A DNA stretch of 64,000 nucleotides from Clostridia bacterium. Lineage in GTDB: Bacteria; Bacillota; DSM-521; Neomoorellales; SLTJ01. A program made the position numbers and the translations under genes. The notes under the pieces are model-generated. The model ran no database searches, had not been told where the DNA came from, and saw only the letters and a list, made by a program, of their open reading frames with translations. Of this stretch, positions 26,114 through 34,819 are shown piece after piece; position 1 is the stretch's first letter; every line of letters starts with the position of its first letter. The stretch covers positions 1-64,000 of the forward strand of contig SLTJ01000028.1 of assembly GCA_004347685.1 (NCBI GenBank), written 5' to 3'.

Positions 26114-28249
26114 TTGGGTTACGACGGGGAAGAGCGGGATCAAGAGAGGGAAGCCTCGTGGAAGCGTTGCGTTGCGGCCGGGGTGGATCCCGAGGCGGGC
26201 CGGCGCTGTTGTTTGGGTGCCGAGGCCCTGGCCGGGCGCCGGGCGCGGGCTGGCGGCCTTCTGGAGGAAGTCCATGCGGTATGGGAGATGCTGGCCGGCA
26301 ATAGCGGCCCGTCCAGGCCGGCTGCCTGGCTGGTGGCGGATGCCGAGGGTTATCTCTTGGACGGCTGGACGACCGGAGACTTCAGCCGGAGTGATTCCCT
26401 GCCGTTATCGCCCGGCAACTGCTGGCGCGAAGAATACCTGGGTACCAACGGCCTGGGCACCAGCCTGGTTCTCGGGCGCCCTTTCACCGTCCGTGGTGAC
26501 GGGCACTATTGCCGGTTCCTGCAGCCGTGGTGCAGCGTTGGCGTGCCGGTGCGGGTAGGGCCGGACGGCCGGGAAGTAGCCGGCGTGGTGGGGTTACTCC
26601 TACCCCTCCAGCCTTGGGAGGACCTGATTCTATCCCAGTGGCTGGCCTTGGTCTGGGCCCGGGCCGTGGCCGGCGGCCTCAACCGGCGCTCCCAGGAGGA
26701 ACTGGTGCGTACCAATGAGCTCATCCTGGAAACTACGGCCAACGGCGTGATAACCGTGGACCGCGATGGCAGGATCGTATCTGTCAACCGGGCCGCCTGC
26801 GAGCTTTTTAACTTGCGACCGGAAGATGTCCTGGGCAAGAGCCACGTGGACATTTTCCACCAGGGCCATGTCTACACCTCCGGCGGAGACTATTGGTGCA
26901 AGCTGGAGGAGGTTCTGCGGACCGGCAAGGCCTTTACGCGCCTGGAGAGGACCTACCCGCACCTGACCGGGGACCGGGTCTTTTCCTGTGACTTCCTCCC
27001 CTTTTTTGATGACAAGGGGCAGGTGGTAGGGGCCATGAGCCTGTACCGGGAGGTCACTGAAGAGGTGCGCCTCCGGCAGCAGCTGGCTCGTGCCAAGGAA
27101 CAACTGGAGGCTATGGTTATCACCGACCAGGTAACCGGGCTGTACAACCACCGTTTTTTTCAGCAGCGCCTGCAGGAGGAACTGGAGCGGGCCGGCCACT
27201 ACCATACCTCGGCTTCGCTGCTGAGAATTGATATCGATTCCTTCCAGAATTTCAACGAACTGTTCGGGTCCCAGGCCGGGGATGCCCTGCTGGAACATGT
27301 GGGGAGAACCGTGCGCTCCCTGGTACGGCCCATGGACGTGGTCGCCAGGCTCAATGCCGACGAATTTGCCGTACTGCTGCTGGATATGCAGGCCTCCGAC
27401 GCCATGGAAGTGGCCGACAATGTCCGCCAGGCGGTTAAGTCCATCCGCGTGCCCAGGGGTGAAAGTAATGGCCGGGGGTGGAATGTTACTGTATCCGCGG
27501 GGGTGGCCACCTATCCGGTAAACAGCACGGACGCGGCCAGCCTTTTCCGGCAGGCCGGGGCGGCCATGGACCAAGCCAAGGATACCGGCGGGGACAATGT
27601 GGAGCTGTATTTTAAGCTGCTGGATGATGTTTCCTTGGTGGGTAAGGGAGCACAGCCCGAGACTTTCAACACCATTAAGACCCTCATTACCGTAATCAAT
27701 GCCAAGGACCGCTACACCTACGGCCATACCGAGCGGGTCGTACGGTATGCCGACCTGTTGGGCCGCCATCTGGGCCTTTCCGCCGAAGACATGAGCTGGC
27801 TGCGCTACGGCGCCTTCCTGCACGATATCGGCAAGATTGAAGTCAGCCGGGAACTGCTGAACAAAAAGGGGGCACTGGCCGCCCCGGAATGGGACATTCT
27901 CAAGAAGCACCCGGTTTGGGGAGCCGAAATTGTCCGTTCGGTAAACTTATTAGTCCCGGCGGCCCCGATAGTGCTCTACCATCACGAGCGTTACGACGGC
28001 CGGGGGTACCCAGCCGGCCTGTCCGTAGACGACATTCCCTGGCTGGCCAGGATCCTGGCCGTCGTGGACAGTTTCGATGCCATGACCACTACCCGCCCGT
28101 ATAAAAAAGCTAGAACCCTGGTTGAAGCCATAGCTGAAATACGGGCCTGTGCCGGCAGCCAGTTTGACCCGGCGGTGGCCGAGCCTTTTTGCCAGCTTTT
28201 GGAGGAAATGCAGGACCAGGGGTTGCTGTATCTCGGGAGCGGATTCTAG
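26114..28249 (+). CDS. GAF-PAS-GGDEF-HD-GYP signalling protein
   Basis: 711 residues. An N-terminal AcoR-like segment SWKRCVAAGVDPEAG and a GAF-like domain (to ~190), then PAS (ILETTANGVITVDRDGRIVS, about 205-320), GGDEF (about 335-490) and HD-GYP (about 510-700). The GGDEF signature is degenerate (RLNADEFAVLL instead of GGDEF) while the upstream RPMD inhibitory-site motif is kept, so it probably binds but does not make c-di-GMP. HD-GYP motifs are intact (HDIGK, HHERYDGRGYPAGL), predicting phosphodiesterase activity. TTG 26114 has a weak Shine-Dalgarno. Confidence 0.9.
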   Translation: MGYDGEERDQEREASWKRCVAAGVDPEAGRRCCLGAEALAGRRARAGGLLEEVHAVWEMLAGNSGPSRPAAWLVADAEGYLLDGWTTGDFSRSDSLPLSPGNCWREEYLGTNGLGTSLVLGRPFTVRGDGHYCRFLQPWCSVGVPVRVGPDGREVAGVVGLLLPLQPWEDLILSQWLALVWARAVAGGLNRRSQEELVRTNELILETTANGVITVDRDGRIVSVNRAACELFNLRPEDVLGKSHVDIFHQGHVYTSGGDYWCKLEEVLRTGKAFTRLERTYPHLTGDRVFSCDFLPFFDDKGQVVGAMSLYREVTEEVRLRQQLARAKEQLEAMVITDQVTGLYNHRFFQQRLQEELERAGHYHTSASLLRIDIDSFQNFNELFGSQAGDALLEHVGRTVRSLVRPMDVVARLNADEFAVLLLDMQASDAMEVADNVRQAVKSIRVPRGESNGRGWNVTVSAGVATYPVNSTDAASLFRQAGAAMDQAKDTGGDNVELYFKLLDDVSLVGKGAQPETFNTIKTLITVINAKDRYTYGHTERVVRYADLLGRHLGLSAEDMSWLRYGAFLHDIGKIEVSRELLNKKGALAAPEWDILKKHPVWGAEIVRSVNLLVPAAPIVLYHHERYDGRGYPAGLSVDDIPWLARILAVVDSFDAMTTTRPYKKARTLVEAIAEIRACAGSQFDPAVAEPFCQLLEEMQDQGLLYLGSGF

Positions 28250-28299
28250 GAAGTGGGCCTTGTTTTTTGCGCCAGCAGGATGCCTTTTCCCGCCCGTTG

Positions 28300-28308
28300 T
28301 GATATAAT
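28300..28308 (+). promoter_or_regulatory. Extended -10 promoter of phoU
   Basis: TGA-TATAAT at 28300-28308 is a TGnTATAAT extended -10, 24 bp upstream of the phoU ATG; no strong -35 is seen, as usual for extended -10 promoters. Confidence 0.6.
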
Positions 28309-28332
28309 GCTCCTAGAAACGAGGTGAACGGT

Positions 28333-28998
28333 ATGAGCGGTAATCCAAGGCAAACCTTTGAGAATGCCCTGACCGAACTGCAGCAGGACATTCTCCGGAT
28401 GGGGAGTCTGGTGGAGCAGGCCATCGCCACCAGCCTGACGGCCCTGGTGCGCCAGGACGAGGAGCTGGCGCAGAAGGTTGTAGATAATGACCAGGTTATT
28501 GACAAGTTGGAGCTGCAGATTGAGGATCGCTGCATTAAGCTCCTGGCTACCCAGCAGCCCATGGCCAAGGACCTGCGCAAGATAAGCGCCGGGTTCAAGA
28601 TAATCAGCGACCTGGAGCGCATGGGCGACCATGCCTGCGACATCGCTAAGACAGTGCACCGGATCGGGAAGAAGCCTTTTATCAAGCCGCTGATTGATCT
28701 CCCCCGCATGGGCGAACTGGCCCAGAGGATGGTCAAGGAAAGCCTGGACGCCTATGTGGAAGAAAGCGTGGACCTGGCTTACAGCATGAGCCGGGACGAT
28801 GACCTGGTAGATCACTTGCACGCGCAAATCTTTCGGGAACTCCTCACCTACATGATGGAAGACCCGCGCACCATCGAGCAAGCTACCCATCTCCTCTTTG
28901 TCAGTCGCTACCTGGAGCGAATTGCTGATCATGCCACCAATATCGGTGAACGGGTTATTTACCTGGTCACCGGCGAGCTGCATGAGCTGAACGATTGA
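28333..28998 (+). CDS. phoU: Phosphate signalling protein PhoU
   Basis: 221 residues, two PhoU repeats of three helices each. Conserved metal-contacting motifs are DLERMGDHACDIAKT in the first repeat and YLERIADHATNIGE in the second. PhoU links the Pst transporter to the PhoR sensor. The ATG at 28333 is correctly spaced from GAGGTG. It stands about 19 kb from the pst operon with its own promoter, and is followed by ispE. Confidence 0.95.
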   Translation: MSGNPRQTFENALTELQQDILRMGSLVEQAIATSLTALVRQDEELAQKVVDNDQVIDKLELQIEDRCIKLLATQQPMAKDLRKISAGFKIISDLERMGDHACDIAKTVHRIGKKPFIKPLIDLPRMGELAQRMVKESLDAYVEESVDLAYSMSRDDDLVDHLHAQIFRELLTYMMEDPRTIEQATHLLFVSRYLERIADHATNIGERVIYLVTGELHELND

Positions 28999-29084
28999 CG
29001 GTATAGGCTGACAAGAGAGGGGAAGTAATATCCCATCAGGTGAGAGGCGGCCGGCAAAACTTTACCGGGCGGGGAAGTGGCAGA

Positions 29085-29990
29085 TTGCGGCTTGAGCTGC
29101 CTGCTTACGGGAAAATAAACTTCACCCTGGAGGTCTACGGCCGGCGCGCTGACGGCTTTCACGAGATCAGTACCGTGCTGCAGGGCATCAGCCTGGCCGA
29201 CCGGGTAGAGGTCGAGCTGGGAGGGGATGGCACCCGACTGGCGGTATCCGGGAGCGGCGTCCCATCCGGCCCGGGAAACCTGGCCTGGCGCGCCGTAGAA
29301 GCTTTGCGGGAGCGCACCGGTTTCCGGGGCGGGGTGCAGGTGCACCTGGTGAAGAACATCCCCGTGGCCAGCGGCTTGGGGGGCGGTTCCAGCGACGCCG
29401 CGGCGGTGCTGGTAGGGCTCAATGCCCTCGCCGGCGTGGGCCTGACGCCGGGTGGGCTTTTGGAGATAGCCGCCGGGCTGGGCAGTGATGTTCCCTTTGC
29501 GGTGATGGCGGCTACCGCTCTGGCCGGAGGCCGGGGCGAGGAGCTTGTCTGGCTCCCGCCCCCGCCGCCAATGTGGCTGGTGCTGGCCATGCCAGCCCTG
29601 CAGATACCGGCCGCGACCGCCTACCGGCTCTGGGATGAGACCGGGAAGGTCACCTGCGGGGCCAGCGCCAGGGTGGCCAGGGGCCTGCGCAACGGGCGGA
29701 AGGAGGGCGTGCTGGCCAATCTCCGCAACTCCCTGGAAGGGCCGGTAATGCAGGCGTATCCCCAGGTGGGGGAGTTAAAGAGCCGGATGGAGGGACTCGG
29801 CCTGGTGGCGCTGATGTCCGGCAGCGGGCCGTGTGTTTATGGGGTGGCTCCCGGCCGGGAGGAAGCCCGCCGGGCCGCGGAGGCCTTGCGGCCCTGGTAT
29901 CCCTGGGTGGACATGGCCTGCACCCTGGGGGGGCAGGCGGCCGTGCCGCTTCCGGCGCCGGCGGCTTCGGGACGAAAACCTTGCCAATGA
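29085..29990 (+). CDS. ispE: 4-diphosphocytidyl-2-C-methyl-D-erythritol kinase
   Basis: About 301 residues; phosphorylates CDP-ME in the MEP isoprenoid pathway. GHMP-kinase motifs: AYGKINFTLEVYGRRADGFH at the N-terminus, the ATP-binding PVASGLGGGSSDAAA, and LMSGSGPCVYGV near the C-terminus. TTG 29085 gives the usual family start and sits 8 nt after GGGGAAG; the frame is open back to GTG 29040. The C-terminus is slightly extended (PAPAASGRKPCQ). It runs close to the GntR gene, an arrangement seen in other Clostridia. Confidence 0.93.
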   Translation: MRLELPAYGKINFTLEVYGRRADGFHEISTVLQGISLADRVEVELGGDGTRLAVSGSGVPSGPGNLAWRAVEALRERTGFRGGVQVHLVKNIPVASGLGGGSSDAAAVLVGLNALAGVGLTPGGLLEIAAGLGSDVPFAVMAATALAGGRGEELVWLPPPPPMWLVLAMPALQIPAATAYRLWDETGKVTCGASARVARGLRNGRKEGVLANLRNSLEGPVMQAYPQVGELKSRMEGLGLVALMSGSGPCVYGVAPGREEARRAAEALRPWYPWVDMACTLGGQAAVPLPAPAASGRKPCQ

Positions 29991-30002
29991 CTGGAGGGGC
30001 GT

Positions 30003-30689
30003 ATGGAAAGGCGCTTTTCGCCTATTGAAATTGAAAACTACCGGCCCCTGCGGGAGATCGTCTTTGAGACCCTGCGGGAGGCCATCATCGCCGGCCGCCT
30101 GAAGCCGGGGGAGAGGCTGATGGAGGTGCAATTGGCTGAGGAACTGGGAGTCAGCCGCACCCCGGTACGGGAGGCGATCCGCAAGCTGGAGTTGGAGGGT
30201 TTTGTGGTCATGGTGCCCCGCAAGGGGGCGTATGTGGCCGACATTTCCACCAAGGACATTGCTGACGTCTTTGAGATCCGCGAGGCGCTGGAGTCCCTGG
30301 CCGCGGGGCTGGCAGCGGAAAGGATCACCGACGAGGAATTGGAGCAACTGGAGCGCCGGCTGCACCGGGTGGCGGCAGCGGTGCAGCAGCAGGACCTGGA
30401 GGGCCTGGTTCAGGCCGACACCGAGTTCCACGACATCGTTTATAAGGCGAGCCGTAATCAGAGGCTGGTGCAGATAATCTCCAACCTCCGGGAACAGATC
30501 CAGCGTTTTCGCTATCAGTCTCTGGCTCACCCCGGCCGCATGGAGCGTACCCTCCAGGAACATACCCAGATCGTGGAGGCCATTGCCGAGCGAAACGTAG
30601 CCGTGGCCCAGCAACTGGCGGCGGAGCACATCGAGAACGCCGAGCACCAGATCCTCAGCCTGCTGCAAGGGGACCTCACGGGTGCTTAG
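30003..30689 (+). CDS. GntR-family regulator, FadR/FCD subfamily
   Basis: 228 residues. The winged helix at about 12-80 includes LREAIIAGRLKPGERLME and LGVSRTPVREAIRKLELEGF; the C-terminal FCD domain (about 90-215) has EIREALESLAA and metal-ligand positions DTEFHDIVY and EHTQIVEAI. FCD regulators sense carboxylate metabolites. The effector and targets are not evident; cotranscription with ispE and glmU may be incidental. ATG 30003 follows GGAGGGGC. Confidence 0.9.
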   Translation: MERRFSPIEIENYRPLREIVFETLREAIIAGRLKPGERLMEVQLAEELGVSRTPVREAIRKLELEGFVVMVPRKGAYVADISTKDIADVFEIREALESLAAGLAAERITDEELEQLERRLHRVAAAVQQQDLEGLVQADTEFHDIVYKASRNQRLVQIISNLREQIQRFRYQSLAHPGRMERTLQEHTQIVEAIAERNVAVAQQLAAEHIENAEHQILSLLQGDLTGA

Positions 30690-30727
30690 GAGCAGAGACA
30701 GGCAGGGGCAGACAGGAGCGAATTGGC

Positions 30728-31492
30728 GTGAAGGTTGAGGCCTTAATTCTGGCCGGCGGGCAGGCGAAGATCCCGGGGTACGAGATGGAGGAAGCCCTCA
30801 TTCCCCTGGCCGGACAGCCCATGATAGAGTATGTGCTGCAGGCAGTGCAGGGCGCCGCCGGCGTGGGGCGGGTATGCCTGGTGGGCCCGGAGAGCCTCCG
30901 CTCTCTCTACCGGGACCGGGAGGGCCTTATCCTGGCTCCGGCTGGCAACGACGTGCTGGAAAGCCTGGCCAACGGCCTGCAGGCCCTCGCCCCCCGGGAG
31001 TGGATGCTGGTGGTCACCGGCGATATCCCCATGGTGACGTCGGTCATGATCGAAGACTTTCTGGCCCGCTGCCAGGAAAAGCCGGCCGACTTTTATTACG
31101 CCATCCTGCGGCGGGAAACTAACGAGGCCAGGTTTCCGGGCACCAGGCGCACCTACATCCGCCTGAAGGAAGGGGTGGTCTGCGGCGGGAATCTCTTTCT
31201 CGTGCGGCCGGAGGTGGTGGCTGAAGCTTGCCGGCGGGGGGCCGCTATCATTGCCCTGCGGAAGAACCCCCTGGGGCTGGCCCGGCTTATCGGCTTGGGC
31301 TTCATCCTCAGGCTGCTTTTTCACCGGTTATCCCTGGTCGAAGCCGAGGCGAGATTCTCGCACGTGCTGGGTCTGAGAGGGGTGACGGTCATTTCCCCCT
31401 ATGCCGAGGTGGGGGTGGACGTAGACAAGCCGGAGGATCTGGCCCTGGCGGAGGCGGCTTTGAAAAGACAGAGGTCGGAAGTTGGAGGTTAG
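30728..31492 (+). CDS. MobA-like nucleotidyltransferase
   Basis: 254 residues. N-terminal nucleotide-binding LILAGGQAKIPGYEMEEALI, then DIPMVTSVMIEDF (a D-x-P metal-binding site in GT-A folds) and GVDVDKPEDLALAE near the end. This is the NTP_transf_3 class, distinct from GlmU and IspD; in Clostridia it commonly lies just before glmU. Donor and acceptor are unknown. GTG 30728 follows AGGAG. Its last codons (RSEVGG) lie in a heptanucleotide repeat tract. Confidence 0.85.
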   Translation: MKVEALILAGGQAKIPGYEMEEALIPLAGQPMIEYVLQAVQGAAGVGRVCLVGPESLRSLYRDREGLILAPAGNDVLESLANGLQALAPREWMLVVTGDIPMVTSVMIEDFLARCQEKPADFYYAILRRETNEARFPGTRRTYIRLKEGVVCGGNLFLVRPEVVAEACRRGAAIIALRKNPLGLARLIGLGFILRLLFHRLSLVEAEARFSHVLGLRGVTVISPYAEVGVDVDKPEDLALAEAALKRQRSEVGG

Positions 31493-31498
31493 AGGTTG
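31471..31498 (+). repeat. Heptanucleotide repeat tract, site 2
   Basis: Four 7-bp units: GAGGTCG GAAGTTG, then GAGGTTA GAGGTTG. The tract overlaps the end of the upstream nucleotidyltransferase gene, so repeat units have been built into its C-terminal codons, and ends 12 bp before glmU. Confidence 0.75.
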
Positions 31499-31510
31499 GT
31501 GGGGGGTCGT

Positions 31511-32908
31511 ATGGCGCGCCTGCAGGCAGTAGTGCTGGCGGCGGGCAGGGGTACCCGGATGCATTCCAGCCAGCCCAAAGTGCTGCATCAGGTGGCCGGC
31601 AAGCCCATGCTGGCATATATTCTCGCGGCCGTCGAGAAAGCTGGGCTTTCCGATATCGCGGTGGTAGTCGGACACCGGGCGGACCTGGTGGCCAGAAGCC
31701 TAGGGGAGAGGTATACTTACATCCACCAGGAGCCCCAGCGGGGTACGGGGGACGCGGTGCGGCTGGCCCTGGAAGCTATGCCGGCAGAGGTAGACGATAT
31801 CCTGGTACTGCCCGGGGATACCCCGCTGGTAACCGCAGCTACCCTCCAGGGGCTGGTGGCCAGGCACCATGAGGCGGGCGGCGCGGCCACCCTGGTCCTG
31901 GCCCGGCCGGAAAGCCCGGGTGGCTACGGCCGCGTCCGTCGCGGCGCGGATGGCCGCATCCTGGGCATTGTGGAAGAAAAGGACGCCGGGCCGGACGAAC
32001 TGGCCATCAGGGAGGTGAATGCCGGCATGTATTGCTTCCGGCGCGCGCCCCTGGCCGAAGCCCTGGCTCACCTTTCCCCGGCCAATGCCCAGGGGGAATA
32101 TTACTTGACCGACGTCATCGCCTTGCTGGCGGCCCGGGGCCTGCCCGTGGTAGCGGTGGAGGCCGGGGCCGAGGAAGTGCTGGGCGTCAACAGTCGCAGT
32201 GACCTGGCCCGGGCGGAAAAGATCGTCCGGCGGCAGATCAACCAGGCCCTGATGGCGGCCGGGGTGACCATGGTGGACCCTGAGAATACCTATGTTGACG
32301 CCGGCGTAAGCGTGGGCGCGGATACTATTATCTATCCCCTCTGTTTCTTGGAAGGGGCCACCCGGGTGGGGCGGGAGAGCCGGATCGGGCCGGGCGTGAC
32401 CCTGCGCGACAGCGTGGTAGGAGACAACGTCACTATCATGCATGCCGTTGTCCTCTCCAGTCGGGTAGGGGATGGAAGTCAGGTGGGTCCTTTTGCCTAC
32501 CTGCGGCCGGGAACAGTGCTGGCTGCCGGGGCCAAGGTGGGGGATTTCGTTGAGCTGAAGAGTACCTTTGTCGGCCCGGGCAGCAAAGTCCCCCATCTGT
32601 CTTACTTGGGTGACGCTCAAATCGGAGCCGGGGTCAACGTCGGAGCCGGCACGATCACCTGCAACTACGATGGGCAGGACAAGTGGCCGACCATTATCGA
32701 GGATGAGGCCTTCATCGGCAGCAACGCCAACCTGGTGGCCCCGGTGCGCGTGGGACGGGGCGCGGTGGTCGGGGCCGGCTCTACCATTACCAGGGATGTT
32801 CCGGCCGAGGCCTTGGGGCTGGGTCGGGAGCGCCAGGTCAATATCGGCGGATGGAAGGAGCGGCAAGAGAAAAAGAAACAACAGCAGAAAAACTCTGGCG
32901 GCGGCTGA
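31511..32908 (+). CDS. glmU: Bifunctional UDP-GlcNAc pyrophosphorylase / GlcN-1-P acetyltransferase
   Basis: 465 residues, catalysing the last two steps to UDP-GlcNAc. The pyrophosphorylase domain starts VVLAAGRGTRMHSSQPKVLH and contains LPGDTPLV and EVNAGMYCF. From about residue 250 the left-handed beta-helix shows hexapeptide repeats, including VGDFVELKSTFVG, HLSYLGDAQIGAGVNVGAG and CNYDG (acetyltransferase site). ATG 31511 follows GGGGGG. prs follows. Confidence 0.96.
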   Translation: MARLQAVVLAAGRGTRMHSSQPKVLHQVAGKPMLAYILAAVEKAGLSDIAVVVGHRADLVARSLGERYTYIHQEPQRGTGDAVRLALEAMPAEVDDILVLPGDTPLVTAATLQGLVARHHEAGGAATLVLARPESPGGYGRVRRGADGRILGIVEEKDAGPDELAIREVNAGMYCFRRAPLAEALAHLSPANAQGEYYLTDVIALLAARGLPVVAVEAGAEEVLGVNSRSDLARAEKIVRRQINQALMAAGVTMVDPENTYVDAGVSVGADTIIYPLCFLEGATRVGRESRIGPGVTLRDSVVGDNVTIMHAVVLSSRVGDGSQVGPFAYLRPGTVLAAGAKVGDFVELKSTFVGPGSKVPHLSYLGDAQIGAGVNVGAGTITCNYDGQDKWPTIIEDEAFIGSNANLVAPVRVGRGAVVGAGSTITRDVPAEALGLGRERQVNIGGWKERQEKKKQQQKNSGGG

Positions 32909-33032
32909 AGGCCCGGCAAGGGTATGGCCCGGTTTTTGGTGCAGGGGTTGCCCGGCCGTTCCGTGGGGTCCGTTCCTGCCATTCAGTGTGAAGGAGCGCT
33001 TCTGACTTCCAACATCCAAGCTGGGGGTGCAT

Positions 33033-33974
33033 TTGGTGGATGAGAAATTGAAGATTTTTACCGGCAACGCCAACCCGGATTTAGCCGGGGAGATTTGTGG
33101 GTATATCGGCATGCCCCTGGGCCAGGCCGAGGTGAGACGGTTTAGTGACGGGGAAATAAATGTGATGATCGAGGAGAACGTCCGGGGAGCTGATGTCTTT
33201 GTCATCCAGCCTACCTGCTATCCGGTGAATGACAACCTGATGGAGCTCCTGATAATGATTGACGGTCTGCGTCGGGCTTCGGCCAGGCGGATTACGGCCG
33301 TGACGCCGTACTACGGTTACGCCCGCCAGGAACGCAAGACCAGGGGGCGGGAACCCATTTCCGCCAAGCTGGTGGCTAACCTTATCACTGTGGCCGGGGC
33401 CCACCGGGTGGTGACCATGGACCTCCATGCCGGCGCCATTCAGGGATTCTTTGATCTGCCAGTGGATCACCTCCCGGGGGTACCGATCCTGGCGCAGTAC
33501 TTTCTAGGCAAGCAGTTGCAGAACACGGTTGTGGTTTCACCAGACGTGGGTGGGGTGCCCCGGGCCAGGAACCTGGCCGAGCGCATTGGCGCCGGCATTG
33601 CCATCATTGACAAGCGGCGTCCGGCTCCCAATGTCGCCGAGATTATGAATATAGTCGGCGAGGTTCAGGGTAAAGTAGCCATATTGATTGACGATATAAT
33701 TGACACCGCTGGGACCATCACCCAGGCAGTCGGCACATTGCTGGAGCGGGGGGTGACGAAGATTTACGCCTGCTGTACCCACCCGGTGCTTTCCGGGCCC
33801 GCGGTAGAAAGGCTGAGGTCGGCGCCCATCGAAGAGGTGGTGGTTACCAATACTATTCCCGTTCCGGAGGGCAGGCTTTACCCTGGACTAAAGGTACTTT
33901 CCGTAGCCCCCTTGCTGGGGGAAGCCATAATTCGCATTCACCAGGATTTGTCGGTAAGCAAGCTGTTTGACTAG
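33033..33974 (+). CDS. prs: Ribose-phosphate pyrophosphokinase
   Basis: About 313 residues; makes PRPP from ribose-5-phosphate and ATP. Motifs: [72 protein letters not shown] and the PRPP-binding [10 protein letters not shown]. Several starts are possible (GTG 33027, TTG 33033, GTG 33036); GGGGG at 33022-33026 best fits 33033 or 33036. It overlaps the region before the L25 gene by very little, and both probably share a transcript with glmU. Confidence 0.95.
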   Translation: MVDEKLKIFTGNANPDLAGEICGYIGMPLGQAEVRRFSDGEINVMIEENVRGADVFVIQPTCYPVNDNLMELLIMIDGLRRASARRITAVTPYYGYARQERKTRGREPISAKLVANLITVAGAHRVVTMDLHAGAIQGFFDLPVDHLPGVPILAQYFLGKQLQNTVVVSPDVGGVPRARNLAERIGAGIAIIDKRRPAPNVAEIMNIVGEVQGKVAILIDDIIDTAGTITQAVGTLLERGVTKIYACCTHPVLSGPAVERLRSAPIEEVVVTNTIPVPEGRLYPGLKVLSVAPLLGEAIIRIHQDLSVSKLFD

Positions 33975-33990
33975 CGAGGAAGGTGATGGA

Positions 33991-34605
33991 GTGGCTGAAT
34001 TAGTGCTAGCGGCCAAGGAGCGCGGAGAGACAGGCAAGGGGGCCGCCTCCCGGCTGCGGCGGGCTGGTTTCCTACCAGCGGTTGTTTACGGCAAAGCGCT
34101 GGGCAACCTACCCGTGCAAGTGGAGACCAAAGAGGTGGAGAAAATACTGGCCCGGGCGGGGGAGAAGTCCCTTATCCGTCTGCGGATCCAGGACGGACAG
34201 GCTCGCGAGTACTCCACGCTGATACGGGAGATTCAGCGGCATCCCGTCAAGCGGGATTTGGTCCATATTGACTTCTACCAGATCTCCCTTGAGGAAGATT
34301 TGGTCACCGAGGTCCCGGTACTGCTGGAAGGGGAACCGCCGGGAGTTAAGGCCGGCGGCGTACTCCAGCATAGCGCCCGCACGGTGGAGGTGGAATGCCG
34401 GCCGGCCGATTTACCGGCGGAGTTGATTCTGGATATAAGCTCCCTGGGGCTGGGGGAAGTGGCCAGGGTGGCCGACCTGCCGGTGCCACCGGGGGTCAGG
34501 GTGCGAACCGATCCGGATATGGTGCTGGCTTCCATTGTCGTGCCGCGGGGCGTGACCGGGGAGGAAGCGCCTCCAGCGGAGGGAGGGCCGGCGGAAGAAA
34601 AGTAG
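33991..34605 (+). CDS. rplY: Ribosomal protein L25, CTC (general stress) form
   Basis: 204 residues: an N-terminal 5S-rRNA-binding L25 domain (LAAKERGETGKGAASRLRRA, FLPAVVYG) and the C-terminal TL5/CTC beta domain (about 95-190), then an acidic tail. The gene follows prs by 16 bp, a typical Firmicute arrangement. GTG 33991 follows GGAAGGTG at proper spacing. Confidence 0.92.
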   Translation: MAELVLAAKERGETGKGAASRLRRAGFLPAVVYGKALGNLPVQVETKEVEKILARAGEKSLIRLRIQDGQAREYSTLIREIQRHPVKRDLVHIDFYQISLEEDLVTEVPVLLEGEPPGVKAGGVLQHSARTVEVECRPADLPAELILDISSLGLGEVARVADLPVPPGVRVRTDPDMVLASIVVPRGVTGEEAPPAEGGPAEEK

Positions 34606-34615
34606 CCGCCTTACC

Positions 34616-34643
34616 AAGTCCAACCTCCAACTTCTAACCTCTA
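34616..34643 (-). repeat. Heptanucleotide repeat tract, site 3
   Basis: On the plus strand AAGTCCA ACCTCCA, then ACTTCTA ACCTCTA: four inverted-orientation 7-bp units directly after the L25 gene. Confidence 0.7.
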
Positions 34644-34665
34644 TTTTCAGGCAGCCTTCTGGGTT

Positions 34666-34696
34666 TGCATAAGCTGCTTCCGGGGGAGACATAACT
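34666..34696 (+). promoter_or_regulatory. Possible sigma-G/F promoter of the gerA operon
   Basis: TGCATA (34666-34671) and CATAACT (34690-34696) are 18 bp apart, close to forespore sigma-G consensus (TGMATA-N17/18-CATACTA). gerA-type operons are sigma-G dependent in Bacillus. The -10 match is only partial. A perfect 9-bp hairpin CCCGGGCCA/TGGCCCGGG (34777-34802) sits just before the gerAA Shine-Dalgarno. Confidence 0.35.
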
Positions 34697-34819
34697 AGTG
34701 GGGGAGCGACGCGGTCGCGTCCGGCACCGAACGGTGCCCCGGGGCTATAGGTCGCTTTATAGCGAGGTCATACTTTCCCGGGCCAAAACCTCCTGGCCCG
34801 GGCCCTGCGGAGGCCGCTG

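Noticed and set aside
26630-27910. Minus-strand open frame of 426 codons across the HD-GYP gene
   Set aside because: Antisense shadow of clear PAS/GGDEF/HD-GYP coding sequence.
31700-33205. Long open frame (501 codons) on the minus strand across glmU and prs
   Set aside because: Low-complexity His/Gly/Pro-rich translation typical of antisense of GC-rich genes; both plus-strand genes are certain.
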